From Psychrobacter sp. MF31 (lineage in GTDB: Bacteria; Pseudomonadota; Gammaproteobacteria; Pseudomonadales; Moraxellaceae), in assembly GCF_012847335.1 (NCBI RefSeq), contig NZ_JABBDX010000008.1:20182-84181 (forward strand): DNA of 64,000 nt. The letters are read 5' to 3'. Position numbers and translations under genes: made by a program. This document shows positions 9,250 to 18,154 of the stretch, piece by piece; the stretch's first letter is position 1; each line of letters opens with the position of its first letter. The notes under the pieces are model-generated. The model saw only the letters and a list, made by a program, of their open reading frames with translations, did no database searches and had not been told where the DNA came from.

Positions 9250-9750
9250 ATGCGCTTAACCACTCGAGGCAGATATGCAGTAACGGCATTGCTAGATTTG
9301 GCGCTGCAAACTCGCCAGCAAGACGGCGCGGTGTCGCTATCCGACATTGCCAAGCGTCAATCGATTTCGATCTCTTATCTTGAGCAGCTGTTCTCAAAGC
9401 TTCGTAAGCGAGGTCTTGTGACCAGTATCCGCGGCGCCTCCGGTGGCTATTATTTAGCAAAGCCTTTAGATGAGATTGATGTCATGAGCATCATTTCAGC
9501 TGTTGATGAATCCGTCAATGCCATGCAATGCGAGGGGCGCGGCGATTGTCAAGGTGGTACCATGTGCTTGACGCATGATTTATGGTGCGCGCTTTCCAAT
9601 CATATCGAGCAGTACTTGAAAAATATTACCTTAGCGCAATTATTAGATATGGAAAATGTGCAATCCATCTCCGAGCGCCAGCATCTTCCGAGCATTATAA
9701 AAGATATTAATACCATAACTTTATCGACCAGCGAGGCAAACCCAGCATGA
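9250..9750 (+). CDS. iscR: Fe-S cluster-responsive transcriptional regulator IscR
   Basis: This is an Rrf2-family winged-helix regulator of 166 residues. The N-terminal DNA-binding region begins [19 protein letters not shown]. The cluster ligands are visible: Cys at about 94, 100 and 106 and His at 109, matching the C-x5-C-x5-C-x2-H pattern of E. coli IscR (92, 98, 104, 107). The ATG at 9250 follows GGAGAGA; the longer ORF from 9223 adds nine atypical residues. It leads the isc operon and overlaps iscS by 4 bp (ATGA), so the two are translationally coupled. Confidence 0.96.
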   Translation: MRLTTRGRYAVTALLDLALQTRQQDGAVSLSDIAKRQSISISYLEQLFSKLRKRGLVTSIRGASGGYYLAKPLDEIDVMSIISAVDESVNAMQCEGRGDCQGGTMCLTHDLWCALSNHIEQYLKNITLAQLLDMENVQSISERQHLPSIIKDINTITLSTSEANPA

Positions 9751-10973
9751 GCCAACATTCCCAGTTAATCTATTTAGATTATGCCGCAACCACGCCTGTT
9801 GCCAAATCTGTGGCAAAAAAGATGACCGAGTATTTGACGGTCGATGGTGTGTTTGGTAACCCCGCCTCGCGCTCGCATGGCTATGGTTGGCAAGCTGAAG
9901 AAGCGGTTGAAACCGCGCGTCAGCAGATTGCCGATGTGATTAACGCCGATCCGCGTGAGATTGTCTTCACTTCAGGGGCAACGGAGTCGGACAACTTAGC
10001 CATCAAAGGTGCCGCGCATTTTTATCAAGGTCGCGGCAAGCATATTATCACCAGTAAAATTGAGCATAAAGCCGTTCTTGATACTTGCCGAGCGCTTGAG
10101 CAAGAAGGCTTTGAGATCACTTATCTTGAGCCACAAAAAGGCACAGGACTAATTTTACCAGAACAAGTGAAAGCAGCACTTCGTGACGATACCATTTTAG
10201 TGTCGCTCATGATGGTTAACAATGAGCTTGGCACGGTGACTGACGTTGCAGCAATTGGTGAGCTTACCCGCGATGCTGGCGTGATTTTCCATGTGGATGG
10301 CGCGCAAGCGGTTGGTAAAGTCCGCATTGATCTTGAAGCAATGAAAATTGACTTAATGAGCTTTTCAGGTCATAAAGCGTATGGTCCTAAAGGTATCGGC
10401 GCGTTGTTTGTTCGCAGAAAACCACGCGTTCGCCTAAAAGCTGAGCAACATGGCGGTGGTCACGAACGCGGTATGCGCTCAGGAACGTTGCCAACCCATC
10501 AAATCGTTGGTATTGGCGCGGCATTTGCTTTAGCAAACGAGCGCTTTGAGGAAGATCACGCTCATGTGGCAAAACTTCGCCAAAAGCTTTGGGACGGTTT
10601 GCAAGATATTGAAGAGATTTATTTAAACGGTGATCTTGATCATAGCGTTCCGAACATCATCAACATCAGCTTTAACTTTGTTGAAGGCGAGTCGCTCATG
10701 ATGTCGCTTAAAGACTTGGCGGTATCGTCAGGATCGGCTTGTACTTCAGCGACCCTTGAGCCGTCTTATGTGCTTCGCGCCATTGGTCGCTCAGATGAGC
10801 TAGCACACAGCTCGATTCGCTTTAGCTTTGGTCGTTACACCACCGAAGAGGACATCGATACGGTGATTAGTCAAATGCACGGCGCGGTTGACAAGCTTCG
10901 CGCGCTCTCCCCGCTTTGGGATATGTACCAAGAAGGCGTGGATTTAGATTCGGTTGAATGGACTGATCATTAA
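9747..10973 (+). CDS. iscS: Cysteine desulfurase IscS
   Basis: This PLP enzyme removes sulfur from L-cysteine and delivers it as persulfide to IscU and other acceptors. At 408 residues it is close to E. coli IscS (404). The PLP-lysine region is [20 protein letters not shown], and the mobile-loop catalytic cysteine sits in [19 protein letters not shown] (Cys about 332). The C-terminus ends [18 protein letters not shown], typical of IscS. The gene is coupled to iscR and followed 14 bp later by iscU. Confidence 0.98.
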   Translation: MSQHSQLIYLDYAATTPVAKSVAKKMTEYLTVDGVFGNPASRSHGYGWQAEEAVETARQQIADVINADPREIVFTSGATESDNLAIKGAAHFYQGRGKHIITSKIEHKAVLDTCRALEQEGFEITYLEPQKGTGLILPEQVKAALRDDTILVSLMMVNNELGTVTDVAAIGELTRDAGVIFHVDGAQAVGKVRIDLEAMKIDLMSFSGHKAYGPKGIGALFVRRKPRVRLKAEQHGGGHERGMRSGTLPTHQIVGIGAAFALANERFEEDHAHVAKLRQKLWDGLQDIEEIYLNGDLDHSVPNIINISFNFVEGESLMMSLKDLAVSSGSACTSATLEPSYVLRAIGRSDELAHSSIRFSFGRYTTEEDIDTVISQMHGAVDKLRALSPLWDMYQEGVDLDSVEWTDH

Positions 10974-10987
10974 TAAGGAGAATACTC

Positions 10988-11380
10988 ATGGCTTATAGCA
11001 ACCAAGTAATTGATCATTATGAAAACCCGCGTAATGTGGGAAACCTTGACAAAAATGCCAAAAACGTCGGCACTGGAATGGTAGGCGCGCCTGCTTGTGG
11101 TGATGTGATGCGCCTGCAAATCCAAGTCGATGACAACGGCATTATTGAAGATGCGCGCTTTAAAACTTATGGCTGCGGCTCAGCCATTGCTTCAAGCTCG
11201 CTTGTTACCGAGTGGCTCAAAGGCAAAAGCTTAGAGCAAGCCGGTGAAATTAAAAACTTGGACATCGCTGAAGAGTTGGCATTGCCACCGGTTAAAGTTC
11301 ACTGCTCGGTGCTTGCTGAAGACGCCATTAAAGCGGCAATCAGCGATTATAAAAGTAAGCACACTGAAGCTGCCGAGTAG
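10988..11380 (+). CDS. iscU: Fe-S cluster scaffold protein IscU
   Basis: The 130-residue scaffold protein assembles [2Fe-2S] clusters. The three cluster cysteines are present in GAPACGDVMRLQ, TYGCGSAIASSS and PPVKVHCSVLAEDA, and the Asp of ACGD is intact. The HscA recognition motif LPPVK appears just before the third cysteine. It follows iscS with a GGAG ribosome-binding site. Downstream, a terminator-like hairpin separates it from iscA. Confidence 0.98.
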   Translation: MAYSNQVIDHYENPRNVGNLDKNAKNVGTGMVGAPACGDVMRLQIQVDDNGIIEDARFKTYGCGSAIASSSLVTEWLKGKSLEQAGEIKNLDIAEELALPPVKVHCSVLAEDAIKAAISDYKSKHTEAAE

Positions 11381-11467
11381 CCGAGTAATGTTAATTAGGT
11401 AACATGAGCAATTAGCAATATTCTAACCTTTGAAAAATCCGTCTTGCCATTACTGTCAGGGCGGTCT

Positions 11468-11505
11468 AGGTGACAATAACCCAAGTTTTTGTCACCTTTA
11501 TTTTT
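11468..11505 (+). terminator. Terminator-like hairpin between iscU and iscA
   Basis: The perfect 8-bp stem AGGTGACA/TGTCACCT (11468-11475 and 11490-11497) is followed by TTATTTTT. It lies in an unusually long 157-bp gap inside an otherwise tight operon. It probably acts as a partial terminator or an mRNA 3' end for iscRSU, lowering expression of iscA-hscBA-fdx. Confidence 0.7.
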
Positions 11506-11537
11506 AATATTTCACAACGTTAAATTAAGGAGCTGGC

Positions 11538-11858
11538 ATGATTGAGATGACAGAACGCGCCGCTCAGCACGTTCGCGACTTTTTAGACAACCGTGGTCAT
11601 GGCGAAGGTATCCGTGTCGGAATTCGGACAGCAGGCTGCTCAGGATTGGCTTATGTTCTTGAATTTGTGGACACGCCAGACAGCGTTGATACGCGTTTTG
11701 AAAGCCACGGCGTGAGCATTTTTATTGACCCAAAAAGCTTGGTTTATCTTGATGGTTTATTGATGGACTATGAAAAAGAAGGGTTAAACGAAGGCTTTAA
11801 ATTCACCAATCCCAATCAAAAAGGTGAATGTGGCTGCGGTGAGTCATTTACCGTTTGA
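11538..11858 (+). CDS. iscA: Iron-sulfur cluster assembly protein IscA
   Basis: This 106-residue A-type carrier transfers clusters to target apoproteins. The three conserved cysteines are at about 34 (TAGCSGLAY) and 98 and 100 (GECGCGESF). An AAGGAG ribosome-binding site precedes the ATG. Clear spacing from iscU by a hairpin suggests that its expression may be tuned separately. Confidence 0.97.
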   Translation: MIEMTERAAQHVRDFLDNRGHGEGIRVGIRTAGCSGLAYVLEFVDTPDSVDTRFESHGVSIFIDPKSLVYLDGLLMDYEKEGLNEGFKFTNPNQKGECGCGESFTV

Positions 11859-11891
11859 TTTTAACAATGAATAACGCTGAGGTCATTGGCT

Positions 11892-12446
11892 ATGAGCACG
11901 CCGTTTGAAAATTATTTCACCTTGTTTGAGCAGCCTATCCAATTTGAGCTGTCGCAATCGGATCTAGATCAAAAGCTTCGACAATTGCAAAAACAGTATC
12001 ATCCTGATTACGTCAATCAAGAAGATATCAAGGCTCAGCGAGCGGCAGAGCAAGCCTCAGCAGTGATTAATCAAGCTTATCAAACGCTTAGCCACCCTGA
12101 CAGCCGCGCTGCTTATTTATTAACCCTTGCGGATCAAGGTCAAAATTTGGATCGATCGATTGCCGATCTTGAGTTTTTAGATGACGCGATGCAGCTGCGA
12201 ATCGATTTAGATGACGCTATCAACACCAATGATACGACAACGTTGACAGCGCTTAAACCGCAAATTGATGCACGCCTGCAAGCCCAATCGAAGCGTTTTT
12301 TATTGTCGTATGCGGCAAGCGATTGGGAAACGGCAATCGATGCCACTCAAAAGCTCAAATTTTTGGTGAAGCTGGCAGCCGACGTGACGCGCGGTCTTGA
12401 TACAGTTGCAAGCTTTCAAAGTGACGATGACGATTTATACGTTTGA
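11892..12446 (+). CDS. hscB: Fe-S protein assembly co-chaperone HscB
   Basis: This J-protein partner of HscA brings IscU to the chaperone. The N-terminal J domain carries the HPD motif (QKQYHPDYVNQED), and a C-terminal three-helix domain binds IscU. The ATG at 11892 is preferred over a TTG two codons upstream because GAGG lies about 9 nt before it. From that start the protein has 184 residues, slightly longer than E. coli HscB, with an acidic C-terminus (SDDDDLYV). Confidence 0.94.
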   Translation: MSTPFENYFTLFEQPIQFELSQSDLDQKLRQLQKQYHPDYVNQEDIKAQRAAEQASAVINQAYQTLSHPDSRAAYLLTLADQGQNLDRSIADLEFLDDAMQLRIDLDDAINTNDTTTLTALKPQIDARLQAQSKRFLLSYAASDWETAIDATQKLKFLVKLAADVTRGLDTVASFQSDDDDLYV

Positions 12447-12611
12447 TAAAAAGGCGGTTAAAATAAGCCGATCTATATCGTATAATGACTGCCGTATTAC
12501 CAGCGTTTACTATACAGCTTAATATTTACAAACTTGATCCACCAAAGCTTAAAAAATTAGAGAATCAGGCGCTTTTGCTTGATGTTATTTATTTGTTATC
12601 TGAGTGATCTT

Positions 12612-14480
12612 ATGTCTTTATTACAAATTGCGGAACCCAACCAAAGTGCTAGACCACATCAGCACCGCTTTGGGCTTGGGATTGATCTTGGAACCACGCG
12701 ATCATTGGTTGCTGTCGTTCAATCGGGAAAAGCAAGAGTATTAGGCGCAGCTCAAGATACCCTTTTACCTTCCGTGGTTTATTTTCCAGAATCAGGAGCG
12801 CCTCTTGTTGGCGCAAAAGCCCTTGATCATGCCGCTGATGATCCACAAAATACCATCATTTCAGCCAAGCGCTTTATGGGTCGCAGCAAAACGGACATTA
12901 AATTTTCGCATCCTTATCAGTTAGAGGGCGAAAATGATGCCATGCCTGCATTTGTCACCCATCAAGGTGCAAAATCACCCGTTGAGGTCTCGGCGCGAAT
13001 TTTATCGGTATTAAAAGATCGTGCTGCAACTGCCCTTCCCGATGACAGCATTTCAGGCGCGGTAATTACCGTTCCGGCGTATTTTGATGAAGCTCAGCGC
13101 CAAGCCACCAAGGACGCCGCTGAAGCTGCAGGAATTCATGTGCTTAGGCTATTAAATGAGCCGACCGCTGCTGCCGTGGCTTATGGTTTAGATAAACCAA
13201 AATCGGATGATAGCGAACATTATTATTTAATTTATGATTTGGGCGGCGGCACCTTTGATGTGTCAATTTTAAAATTAAGCGATGATGTCTTTGAAGTGCT
13301 GGCAACGGGTGGCAATAGCGCGCTTGGTGGCGACGATATTGATCGATTAGTGGTCAATTGGCTGATAAAACAAGCGGGCGTCAACCCAAAAGAGGTCAGC
13401 CTTCACGACAAATCTATCCTTGCTCAACATGCCAAAGCATTTAAGCAAGCATTGACCGATAACGACAGCGTCGCTGTTGATATTATGGTAAACGGTCAAC
13501 GCTTTACTGGTCAATTGACTCGCAATGACTTACTTGCTATTGCCGATCCTGTCAGCCGCCGAACTATAAGCGTTTGCGAGCAGGTGCTTCGTGATGCCAA
13601 GTTAACCGCAGAGCATCTTGACGAGGTGGTTTTGGTTGGCGGCTCAACGCGAATGCCAGCCATTCAAAAAGTCGTTGCCGATTTTTTTGGTAAAACGCCG
13701 TTATGCACTATTAACCCTGATGAAGTCGTCGCTTTGGGTGCCGCTCAAACCGCCCATCTGCTCATCAATAAAGACAGCAATAATTTATTGCTATTAGATG
13801 TCACCCCCCTATCTTTAGGTCTTGAAACGATGGGCGGCTTGGTTGAAGTCATTATTCCAAGAAATACGCCAATTCCGGTCAAGCGTCGTCAAGTCTTTAC
13901 CACCTATCAAGATGGTCAAACTGGAATGGTCATCCATGTGGTTCAAGGGGAACGCGAAACGGTAGACAACTGCCGCTCACTTGGTCGCTTTGAGCTTTAT
14001 GGTATCCCACCGATGAAAGCTGGATTTGCCCGAATTGAGGTGACCTTTAGCATTGATGCCAACGGTCAGCTGACGGTTAGCGCTCAAGAAACCACCACCA
14101 AAACCGAAAGCCAAATTGAAATTACGCCATCCTACGGCTTATCGGACGAGCAAAAAGAGCAGTTGCTGATTGCAGGATTCCAAAACGCAGAAGCCGACAA
14201 ACAAGCGCGCTCATTAATCGAAACTAAAGTTGAAGCCAATCGCGAACTGCTTGCCCTTGAGTCAGCCTTAAAAGATTTCAATCAATTGCTAAATGATGAT
14301 GAGCAAGCGCAATTGCGAGCGCAAATGAATGCGCTTCAAGCTGCCTTAGCTACCGATAACGTGACTGACATTGACGATAAGCAAGCAAGCTTAAAACCGT
14401 TTAGCGATGCCTTTGCTGCCAAAATTATGAACCAAAGCGTTCAATCAAGCCTTGCCGGAACCAGCGCTCAAGATTGGTAA
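12612..14480 (+). CDS. hscA: Fe-S assembly chaperone HscA (Hsp70 family)
   Basis: This specialised Hsp70 drives cluster transfer from IscU. The nucleotide-binding domain shows GIGLGIDLGTTRS-like phosphate 1 (GIDLGTTRSLVA), YDLGGGTFDVSIL and VVLVGGSTRMPAIQ. The substrate-binding domain contains LGLETMGG and NTPIPVKR. From the ATG at 12612 the protein starts MSLLQIAEPNQSARPHQHR, closely parallel to E. coli HscA and 622 residues long. The upstream in-frame ATG at 12579 would add a hydrophobic non-family extension. A weak -10-like TATAAT at 12481 lies in the 165-bp gap after hscB, but no good -35 box accompanies it. Confidence 0.96.
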   Translation: MSLLQIAEPNQSARPHQHRFGLGIDLGTTRSLVAVVQSGKARVLGAAQDTLLPSVVYFPESGAPLVGAKALDHAADDPQNTIISAKRFMGRSKTDIKFSHPYQLEGENDAMPAFVTHQGAKSPVEVSARILSVLKDRAATALPDDSISGAVITVPAYFDEAQRQATKDAAEAAGIHVLRLLNEPTAAAVAYGLDKPKSDDSEHYYLIYDLGGGTFDVSILKLSDDVFEVLATGGNSALGGDDIDRLVVNWLIKQAGVNPKEVSLHDKSILAQHAKAFKQALTDNDSVAVDIMVNGQRFTGQLTRNDLLAIADPVSRRTISVCEQVLRDAKLTAEHLDEVVLVGGSTRMPAIQKVVADFFGKTPLCTINPDEVVALGAAQTAHLLINKDSNNLLLLDVTPLSLGLETMGGLVEVIIPRNTPIPVKRRQVFTTYQDGQTGMVIHVVQGERETVDNCRSLGRFELYGIPPMKAGFARIEVTFSIDANGQLTVSAQETTTKTESQIEITPSYGLSDEQKEQLLIAGFQNAEADKQARSLIETKVEANRELLALESALKDFNQLLNDDEQAQLRAQMNALQAALATDNVTDIDDKQASLKPFSDAFAAKIMNQSVQSSLAGTSAQDW

Positions 14481-14532
14481 GGACGTTTTTTAATCGCTAT
14501 TTTATATTGAACAATTAAGCCGGATGATAACC

Positions 14533-14871
14533 ATGCCAAAAATTACTATTCTTCCTCATCACGAAATTTGCCCTGAAGGCGCTGAAGTTGACATCGAATC
14601 AGGCGGGAATCTTTGTAAATCCTTACTTGCTCAAGGTATTAAAATTGAGCACGCCTGCGAGATGTCAAAAGCTTGCACCACTTGCCACGTGGTCGTTCGT
14701 AAGGGGTTTAATAGCTTGGAAGAAATGGATGATATTGAAGCAGACTTATTAGATCGTGCTTGGGGGCTTGAAGCGGATTCGCGGTTGTCTTGCCAAGTTG
14801 TTGTTGAAGATAGCGATTTGACGATTGAAATCCCCAAATATACGTTAAACCATGCTAAAGAAAATCATTGA
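14533..14871 (+). CDS. fdx: ISC-type [2Fe-2S] ferredoxin
   Basis: This 112-residue adrenodoxin-type ferredoxin supplies electrons for cluster assembly. The four cluster cysteines are in HACEMSKACTTCH and SRLSCQVV, following the C-x5-C-x2-C-xn-C pattern. The start at 14533 (MPKITILPHHEICPEG) matches the family; the ORF from 14524 adds three residues. It is the last gene of the isc operon here; iscX is not seen downstream. Confidence 0.96.
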   Translation: MPKITILPHHEICPEGAEVDIESGGNLCKSLLAQGIKIEHACEMSKACTTCHVVVRKGFNSLEEMDDIEADLLDRAWGLEADSRLSCQVVVEDSDLTIEIPKYTLNHAKENH

Positions 14872-14913
14872 TTCATGATTCTCTTTGCTCAACCGTAAAG
14901 CTTTGATCAACGT

Positions 14914-15339
14914 TTAACGGATTCGGCTTTGCGATCGATTGTAGTTAGACTCTAAAATATCGACCTCGATGTGACTGCTATAAACGTCAACATTGATGAG
15001 CGGGTTGCCATCGACAATAATCTTTTTGGCGTATTGGGGAATATTTCCAGCAGTTATCGATTTTTGCATATTGGCGCGGGCGGCTTTTGATGAAAATAAG
15101 CAGTCGCCTGAATCCTCGTAATCACCTTTGTTAAACTCATAAAGGTTGGCGCGGTCTTGGCGCAAAATGCCAGCGACGGTTGCGTTGGTGTAACCCTTAG
15201 CAATAGAGACACCTTTTGAATTGACTTTATCGCTTGGGGATATGCGAGCGGTATAGCTGCAAAGGTATGCAGCAGTAGCGGGCATAACGCTAAAAGTGGT
15301 CGTCGTTAAAATAAGTAGCAGAGCTGTTACATGTCTCAT
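14914..15339 (-). CDS. Unknown secreted protein
   Basis: I do not recognise this 141-residue protein. A clear signal peptide ends near ATAAYLC (hydrophobic core TALLLILTTTTFSVMPATAA, residues ~4-23). Two cysteines, at the mature N-terminus and in SGDCLFSS, could form a disulfide. The C-terminus is basic (NRSQSRIR). A periplasmic or outer-membrane location is expected. It converges with fdx and borders a decayed region carrying an IS remnant, so it may be part of an accessory patch. Confidence 0.65.
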   Translation of the reverse strand: MRHVTALLLILTTTTFSVMPATAAYLCSYTARISPSDKVNSKGVSIAKGYTNATVAGILRQDRANLYEFNKGDYEDSGDCLFSSKAARANMQKSITAGNIPQYAKKIIVDGNPLINVDVYSSHIEVDILESNYNRSQSRIR

Positions 15340-15849
15340 AGTAAGCTTCCTTATTATATTATGGGTTATTTTAGCGAAAGCCTTTGATAAAATCTTTTTT
15401 TAATACTAAACAAAGTTTATATTTTATTCAAGATTTAAAGTTTAAAAATTAATATTTAGCTTTTAGTTTTTTATTAAATCCTATTTGCTGCAAAGATCGT
15501 GAGCTGCGCCATTTATTATATAAAATCTTCTAAGATTTTCTAATGCATCTGTTCGAGTATGTATTTTAGTCGCCAGTACACCTTTGATGTGTCCAATGGC
15601 TTGATCCCTTTTTTCCAGCGCTGTACAGATGGGCTTTGGCAATCTTGGTCCCAAGTATGGCGTCTTAGTTCTGTAACTCATCCATTAGCTTTTCTGATAG
15701 ACAACTTGCGGTAGCTCATTTTCAATAAAAGGAGAAACCTCTAAGTAGAAGAGCTTATGGAAATTTCTTCTTTTAAATAGTCTCATTCATTAATGATAGT
15801 TAGCGCATTAATATTAAAGCTTTTAAAGCTATTATGATGTGTAGCTTAT
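15340..15849. other. AT-rich stretch with one doubtful short ORF
   Basis: About 510 bp with no clear gene. A minus-strand ORF at 15481-15681 (66 codons, YLGPRLPKPICTALEKRD near its start) is possible but has no family features that I recognise, and the flanking sequence is very AT-rich. It may be a remnant of a decayed gene. Confidence 0.4.
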
Positions 15850-16251
15850 TTATTCAACGTGCCTTTCAATCCTTACAAACTCCCGTAAATGTTTAAATAA
15901 AAACGGTAATACAGTACTTTGACGATGCCTGATATGGTACGTGTCCATCAATGCTAGCAAGTGCTCAGGTGTTTCATTCAGTGGTATATCAAACTCAATC
16001 CTACGCATCACATTAAAATTAGCTATAGATGTATTAAGATTGGTAGTAGAGCCGGAAAAGTAGGTTTGGCTTTCATCGCTATACAGCCCTTTGGCTGCAT
16101 CAAGATAACCCTCCTGACCACCTCGTAAACTGGCATTAAATAAACAGCCATAGGTATCATAGATCCAATTAAAAAAACTCTGTTCATCTATACTACGATA
16201 GCCAATTTTTGCTTGTTTAAATTGTTTATAAGTAATCCTATTTTGGTTCAA
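15850..16251 (-). CDS. Unknown 133-residue protein
   Basis: Hypothetical soluble protein with no signal peptide or transmembrane helix. It is rich in aromatic and charged residues (QSFFNWIYDTYGCLF, SGSTTNLNTSIANFNVM, HIRHRQSTVLPFLFKHLREF). No family is recognised. It lies next to an IS5-type transposase fragment in a region that looks decayed, so it may have come in by transfer or be a broken piece of a larger gene. Confidence 0.45.
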   Translation of the reverse strand: MNQNRITYKQFKQAKIGYRSIDEQSFFNWIYDTYGCLFNASLRGGQEGYLDAAKGLYSDESQTYFSGSTTNLNTSIANFNVMRRIEFDIPLNETPEHLLALMDTYHIRHRQSTVLPFLFKHLREFVRIERHVE

Positions 16252-16320
16252 ATTACTCTCTACAAGCTTACTCAGTTTATCTATGAGATACTATGTCGTG
16301 CTGAATATTCATAATTTTAA

Positions 16321-16566
16321 CTAAAAATAAGCACAAGCGATCACGACTATATTCTCATAACTCTGCTTGAGCTTATCAACACTTGGAGCAGCTGCGCTAT
16401 ATTTTTTAAGCTTAGCAAACACATTTTCTACCACATGCCGACTCTTGTATAAATGCCAATTCATATAGTCATTAACAAGATTATTATGTTTTCTTAATAC
16501 CTCAGAATCATAGCCCTTATCGGCACATAACACCAAGGTATAACCAACGCGCATGCGATACAACAC
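16321..16566 (-). pseudogene. IS5-family transposase C-terminal remnant
   Basis: The 81-residue fragment contains the family signatures LCADKGYDSEVLR and WHLYKSRHVVENVFAKLKKY, followed by a degraded version of the usual IATRYDKLA end. In intact IS5/IS1031-type DDE transposases, ADKGYD carries the third-strand region and HxxVENxFxxLK contains the catalytic Glu. The spacing between the two blocks is shorter than usual, which suggests an internal deletion. The N-terminal two thirds are absent and no terminal inverted repeats were found. It is inactive. Confidence 0.75.
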
Positions 16567-16585
16567 GCCCTAGTTTTAAACAAAC

Positions 16586-16873
16586 TTATTCTTTACCATA
16601 AGTACATAAATAAGCCGTTTCAACGTCAACTTTAACGCCAAATTTTTGGTTGGCATCCACAGTAAACATTTGACCTGTCTCGAACGTTTGCCAGTCATTG
16701 CTAGCGGGCAATTTCACCGTCAGCGCGCCGCTAACCACAGTCATGGTTTCAAATTCGCTCGTGCCAAACTCATACTCGCCAACTTCCATCACGCCAACGG
16801 TTGCCGAAAGGGTTTTGGTTTGAAAGGCAATCGAGGTCACTTTTTGGTCAAAATATTGATTGATACTTGGCAT
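16586..16873 (-). CDS. ppnP: Pyrimidine/purine nucleoside phosphorylase PpnP (DUF1255, cupin fold)
   Basis: The 95-residue protein matches the PpnP/YaiE family throughout. It begins [17 protein letters not shown], shows [19 protein letters not shown] in the middle and ends with a cytosine-stretch AYLCTYGKE. The family splits nucleosides with phosphate to give base and ribose-1-phosphate. It lies downstream of prfB on the same strand, with a hairpin between them. Confidence 0.93.
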   Translation of the reverse strand: MPSINQYFDQKVTSIAFQTKTLSATVGVMEVGEYEFGTSEFETMTVVSGALTVKLPASNDWQTFETGQMFTVDANQKFGVKVDVETAYLCTYGKE

Positions 16874-16939
16874 AATTGTCCTTAATTTTATTAAATGGTC
16901 GTCATCTGAGGCTTTAGCCCAACACCTGTAAACAAATTA

Positions 16940-16962
16940 AGGCTGGGTTAAAACCGCAGCCT
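16940..16962. terminator. Possible terminator hairpin between prfB and ppnP
   Basis: An imperfect inverted repeat pairs AGGCTG-GGTT with AACC-CAGCCT around AA. The T content after it is weak on either strand, so termination efficiency is doubtful. Confidence 0.4.
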
Positions 16963-16990
16963 ACTTTTAGCATTTAAATGAGCTTTTTTC

Positions 16991-18086
16991 TTACAATCCT
17001 GCTTTTAAGCTGGCTTTGATAAATGGGTCAAGGTCGCCGTCTAATACCGCGCTTGTATTAAAGGTTTCAACGCCAGTTCGCAAGTCCTTAATCCGCGAGT
17101 CATCAAGCACATAAGAGCGGATTTGGCTGCCCCAACCGATGTCGGACTTGTTGTCTTCAACCGCTTGCTGCTTTTCCATGCGCTTTTGCATTTCAAGCTC
17201 ATAAAGCTTGGCACGAAGCATTTTCATTGCGGTATCTTTGTTGGCGTGTTGGCTGCGCTCATTTTGGCAAGCCACGACCGTTCCGGTGGGTTCGTGAGTG
17301 ATTCGAACGGCAGAATCAGTGGTGTTAACGTGCTGACCACCCGCGCCCGAGGAACGGTAAGTGTCAATTCGTAAATCTGCTGGATTGATGTCAATCTCGA
17401 CGTTATCATCAATTTCAGGCGACACAAAAACGGCTGAAAACGAAGTATGGCGACCGTTATTGCTGTCAAAGGGTGATTTGCGAACCAAACGGTGAACGCC
17501 AATTTCGGTTCTAAGCCAACCAAAGGCATAGTCGCCTTTAATGGCAAGCGTTGCCGACTTAATCCCTGCCACACCGCCTGCGGAAACTTCAATCACTTCA
17601 ACTTTAAAGCCGTGCGACTCCGCCCAGCGCGTGTACATTCGTAGCAGCATCTCCGCCCAATCTTGAGCTTCCGTGCCGCCGCTTCCCGATTGAATATCCA
17701 AATAACAGTTGTTGGCGTCCATTTCACCGCTAAACATCCGGCGAAATTCAAGCTCAGCCACCTGAGTTTCAGCGGCATCAAGCTCGCTTTGAACGTCTTC
17801 GAGAAGCGCCTCGTCTTCCATTTCCACTGCCAATTCAAGCATGGCAGTCGCGTCATCAAGTCGTGAGTCGAGCGTTATCATCACACCCAAAATGTTATCC
17901 AGCTGACTTTTTTCTTTGCTGATTTGGGTGGCGCGGTCGGGGTCGTTCCAAAGCTCAGGGTTTTCAAGTTCTAAATTGACTTCTTCTAAGCGCTCTTGCT
18001 TGCCATCAAAGTCAAAGATACCTCCGAAGGTCTTGACCGCGAGCGCTTAAGTCTTTGATTTGGTCTTGGTAGGGGCTGATTTCCAT
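16991..18086 (-). CDS. prfB: Peptide chain release factor 2 with programmed +1 frameshift
   Basis: RF2 recognises UGA and UAA stop codons and triggers peptide release. Translation starts at 18086 ([20 protein letters not shown]), reaches an in-frame TGA at 18014-18012 after 24 codons, and must slip +1 (skipping one base at 18014) to read the remaining 340 codons. The total of 364 residues is almost the same as E. coli RF2. The anticodon-like SPF motif is in [13 protein letters not shown] and the catalytic GGQ in [12 protein letters not shown]. An internal ATG at 17890 would lack the whole N-terminal domain and should not be used as the start. Confidence 0.96.
18011..18026 (-). promoter_or_regulatory. 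prfB programmed frameshift site
   Basis: On the minus strand the site reads CGG AGG TAT CTT TGA C. The Shine-Dalgarno-like CGGAGG just upstream, the slippery CTT codon and the poor UGA-C stop are the classic RF2 autoregulation elements. Low RF2 favours slippage and restores RF2 synthesis. Confidence 0.95.
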
Positions 18087-18154
18087 CGTGGATAATTCCT
18101 ATCATGTTACAACGTTGATTTTGATAAATTACTATAAAACTTAAAGGTTAATGG

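Noticed and set aside
16991-17890. prfB starting at the ATG at 17890
   Set aside because: This start loses the N-terminal domain. The upstream frame with a canonical frameshift site gives a full-length RF2.
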